A stretch of DNA of 34,596 nucleotides from Deltaproteobacteria bacterium (GTDB lineage Bacteria > Myxococcota_A > UBA9160 > UBA4427), in contig PAQX01000036.1 in assembly GCA_002709835.1 (NCBI GenBank), positions 19,175-53,770 of the forward strand. The letters are read 5' to 3'. The position numbers and the translations under genes are program-made. The notes under the pieces are model-generated. The model was not told where the DNA came from and made no database searches. It saw only the letters and a program-made list of their open reading frames with translations. Of this stretch, positions 33,708-34,596 are shown piece by piece (within the stretch, counting starts at the first letter, position 1; each line of letters starts with the position of its first letter).

Positions 33708-33783
33708 GCTCCCATCGTCTAGTGGCCTAGGACGCGGCCCTCTCAAGGCTGAAACACGGGTTCGAGTCCCGTTGGGAGCGCCA
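33708..33783 (+). tRNA. tRNA-Glu (anticodon CTC)
   Basis: A 76-nt cloverleaf folds fully: acceptor GCTCCCA/TGGGAGC, D-arm GTC/GAC, anticodon arm CGGCC-CTCTCAA-GGCTG with CTC at 33742-33744, T-arm CGGGTTCGAGTCCCG, discriminator G and encoded CCA. CTC reads GAG codons. gltX, its charging enzyme, is about 5 kb away. Confidence 0.96.
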
Positions 33784-33960
33784 TTCCCTTCTTCGCGTCA
33801 TGCGGACCGGCCTTTCGGGCGCGTCGCGCCTCTCGCGCGCCGCGAGCGCTCTTCGCAGTGGCTCGCCGCCCCGACCGCACGACCAGCCTCACCGCCGCCG
33901 CGCGTGCGATTCCCTCTCCCGCCGCAAACCACCCCCTTTCCCATCGATTGGAACCGACCT

Positions 33961-34542
33961 TTGAGTGCTGAGTTCTGCTTCGCGTTTCTGGATTGTGAGT
34001 TCGGGGGGCTCGACGTCGAGATCCACGACCTCACCGAGGTGGGGATCATCCTGACCGATGCACGGCTGAACGAATACGCCGAGGCACAGTGGCGGGTGAA
34101 AGCTCGGCCAGAGCGGATCTCGCCCCACGCGGCCGAGATCTTCGGGTACGACGAAGCGCTCTGGGCGCAGGCGCCGGGCGTCAGACAGGTGCTGACCGAG
34201 ATCGTGGAGATGCTGCCCAAGGACCGGAAGGTGATTCCGGCCGGACAGAACGTGCGAATGGACGTGATCTTCCTCGAGCGCGCCTTCAAGAAGTGCGAGA
34301 TCCCCTATCCCTTCGACTATCACGTGATCGACCTGGCCACGCTCTTCTACTCGTGGTCGCTGGTCGCGGGGGAGCCCGCGCGCGCGATCTCGCTCCGCCA
34401 GGCGGCGACGACCGCGGGGCTGCTCGGGGAAGGTGGCGTGGCCCACCGCGCCCTCGAAGACGCGCGCCTGACCCTCGAGTGTTTCCGCCACTACATCGGT
34501 CGTCTCTCGCCCCGCGAGCCTGCCGAGCTGCCGACCGACTGA
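33961..34542 (+). CDS. 3'-5' exonuclease, DEDDh family
   Basis: The 193-residue product has the three exonuclease motifs: ExoI FLDCEFGGLD (Asp and Glu), ExoII NVRMDVIFLERAF and ExoIII HRALEDARLTLECF with the His-Asp pair. This places it with DnaQ-like/RNase T-type nucleases acting on DNA or RNA; the substrate cannot be read. I chose TTG 33961, with GGAA upstream, since homology begins at once (SAEFCFAFLDCEF); GTG 33904 is an alternative. The 177-bp gap after the tRNA shows only GC-rich repeats and no gene. Confidence 0.85.
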   Translation: MSAEFCFAFLDCEFGGLDVEIHDLTEVGIILTDARLNEYAEAQWRVKARPERISPHAAEIFGYDEALWAQAPGVRQVLTEIVEMLPKDRKVIPAGQNVRMDVIFLERAFKKCEIPYPFDYHVIDLATLFYSWSLVAGEPARAISLRQAATTAGLLGEGGVAHRALEDARLTLECFRHYIGRLSPREPAELPTD

Positions 34543-34569
34543 TCTGCGCCCGCGATGCGTCGGGGAGCG

Positions 34570-34596
34570 CTAGATCAAGCGAACCCGCCACTTCTC
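34570..34596 (-). CDS. Possible 3' end of a gene cut by the window edge
   Basis: The last minus-strand codons read EKWRVRLI followed by TAG (34572-34570). Only eight codons are visible, convergent with the exonuclease gene. No function can be given. Confidence 0.2.
   Translation of the reverse strand, partial: EKWRVRLI

Noticed and set aside
33870..33935. tRNA-like 3' end (GTGCGATTCCC then ACCA)
   Set aside because: No matching 5' acceptor, D-arm or anticodon arm can be folded.
1..34596. CRISPR arrays, insertion sequences, phage genes or rRNA
   Set aside because: No regularly spaced repeats, transposase or integrase motifs, or rRNA sequence were seen.

Overview
The window is 34.6 kb of GC-rich bacterial chromosome with strong G/C preference at third codon positions. 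Almost all genes lie on the minus strand; the plus-strand genes are rpsT, gltX, one tRNA and a terminal exonuclease gene. Housekeeping genes dominate and there is no sign of phage, insertion sequences or CRISPR. Several features point to a Myxococcota/Desulfobacterota-like ('deltaproteobacterial') organism: a pilA-pilG-pilH-pilI-pilD order like that of Myxococcus xanthus, two DUF4388 genes, an M17-N-only protein beside nusB/ribH, and a BamA with a TolB-like N-terminal domain. This placement is inference; no rRNA is present.

Layout from left to right. (1) 1-9.9 kb, minus strand, transcribed phoH > ybeY > lnt > prfB > lolC-like > lolD, then bamA under its own predicted promoter. This is an RNA/translation block followed by an outer-membrane block (lipoprotein N-acylation, lipoprotein export, beta-barrel assembly). 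prfB carries an intact programmed +1 frameshift site, and the Lol permease has an extra N-terminal membrane region of about seven helices. (2) 10.2-13.3 kb: a DUF4388 protein and a membrane TPR/zinc-ribbon protein, diverging from rpsT. (3) 13.8-18.9 kb, minus strand: a DUF4388 plus pseudo-receiver gene whose 3' part looks frame-disrupted, a zinc-ribbon plus pseudo-receiver gene, a HEAT-repeat-like remnant, then lptE-holA. (4) 18.9-27.2 kb, minus strand, a tightly packed probable operon: yceD > rpmF > fabD > acpP > fabF > glyA > nrdR > ribD > ribH > nusB > M17-N protein. It joins fatty-acid synthesis, one-carbon metabolism, riboflavin synthesis and transcription antitermination, with several 4-bp start/stop overlaps. 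plsX, fabH and fabG, common in this context, are absent. (5) 27.3-28.8 kb: gltX on the plus strand. (6) 29.0-33.4 kb, minus strand: pilA (with a consensus sigma-54 promoter), pilG, pilH, pilI, pilD. (7) 33.7-34.6 kb: tRNA-Glu(CTC) with its own promoter, a DEDDh exonuclease, and the tail of a convergent gene at the window edge.

The most unusual items are the Lol permease fusion, the DUF4388/pseudo-receiver cluster with its frame break, the PilH ATPase with Tyr at the H-loop, the sigma-54 pilA promoter with an upstream dyad, and possible small overlooked ORFs at 28.8 kb and 18.7 kb. Nothing here is clearly a new defence or mobile system.
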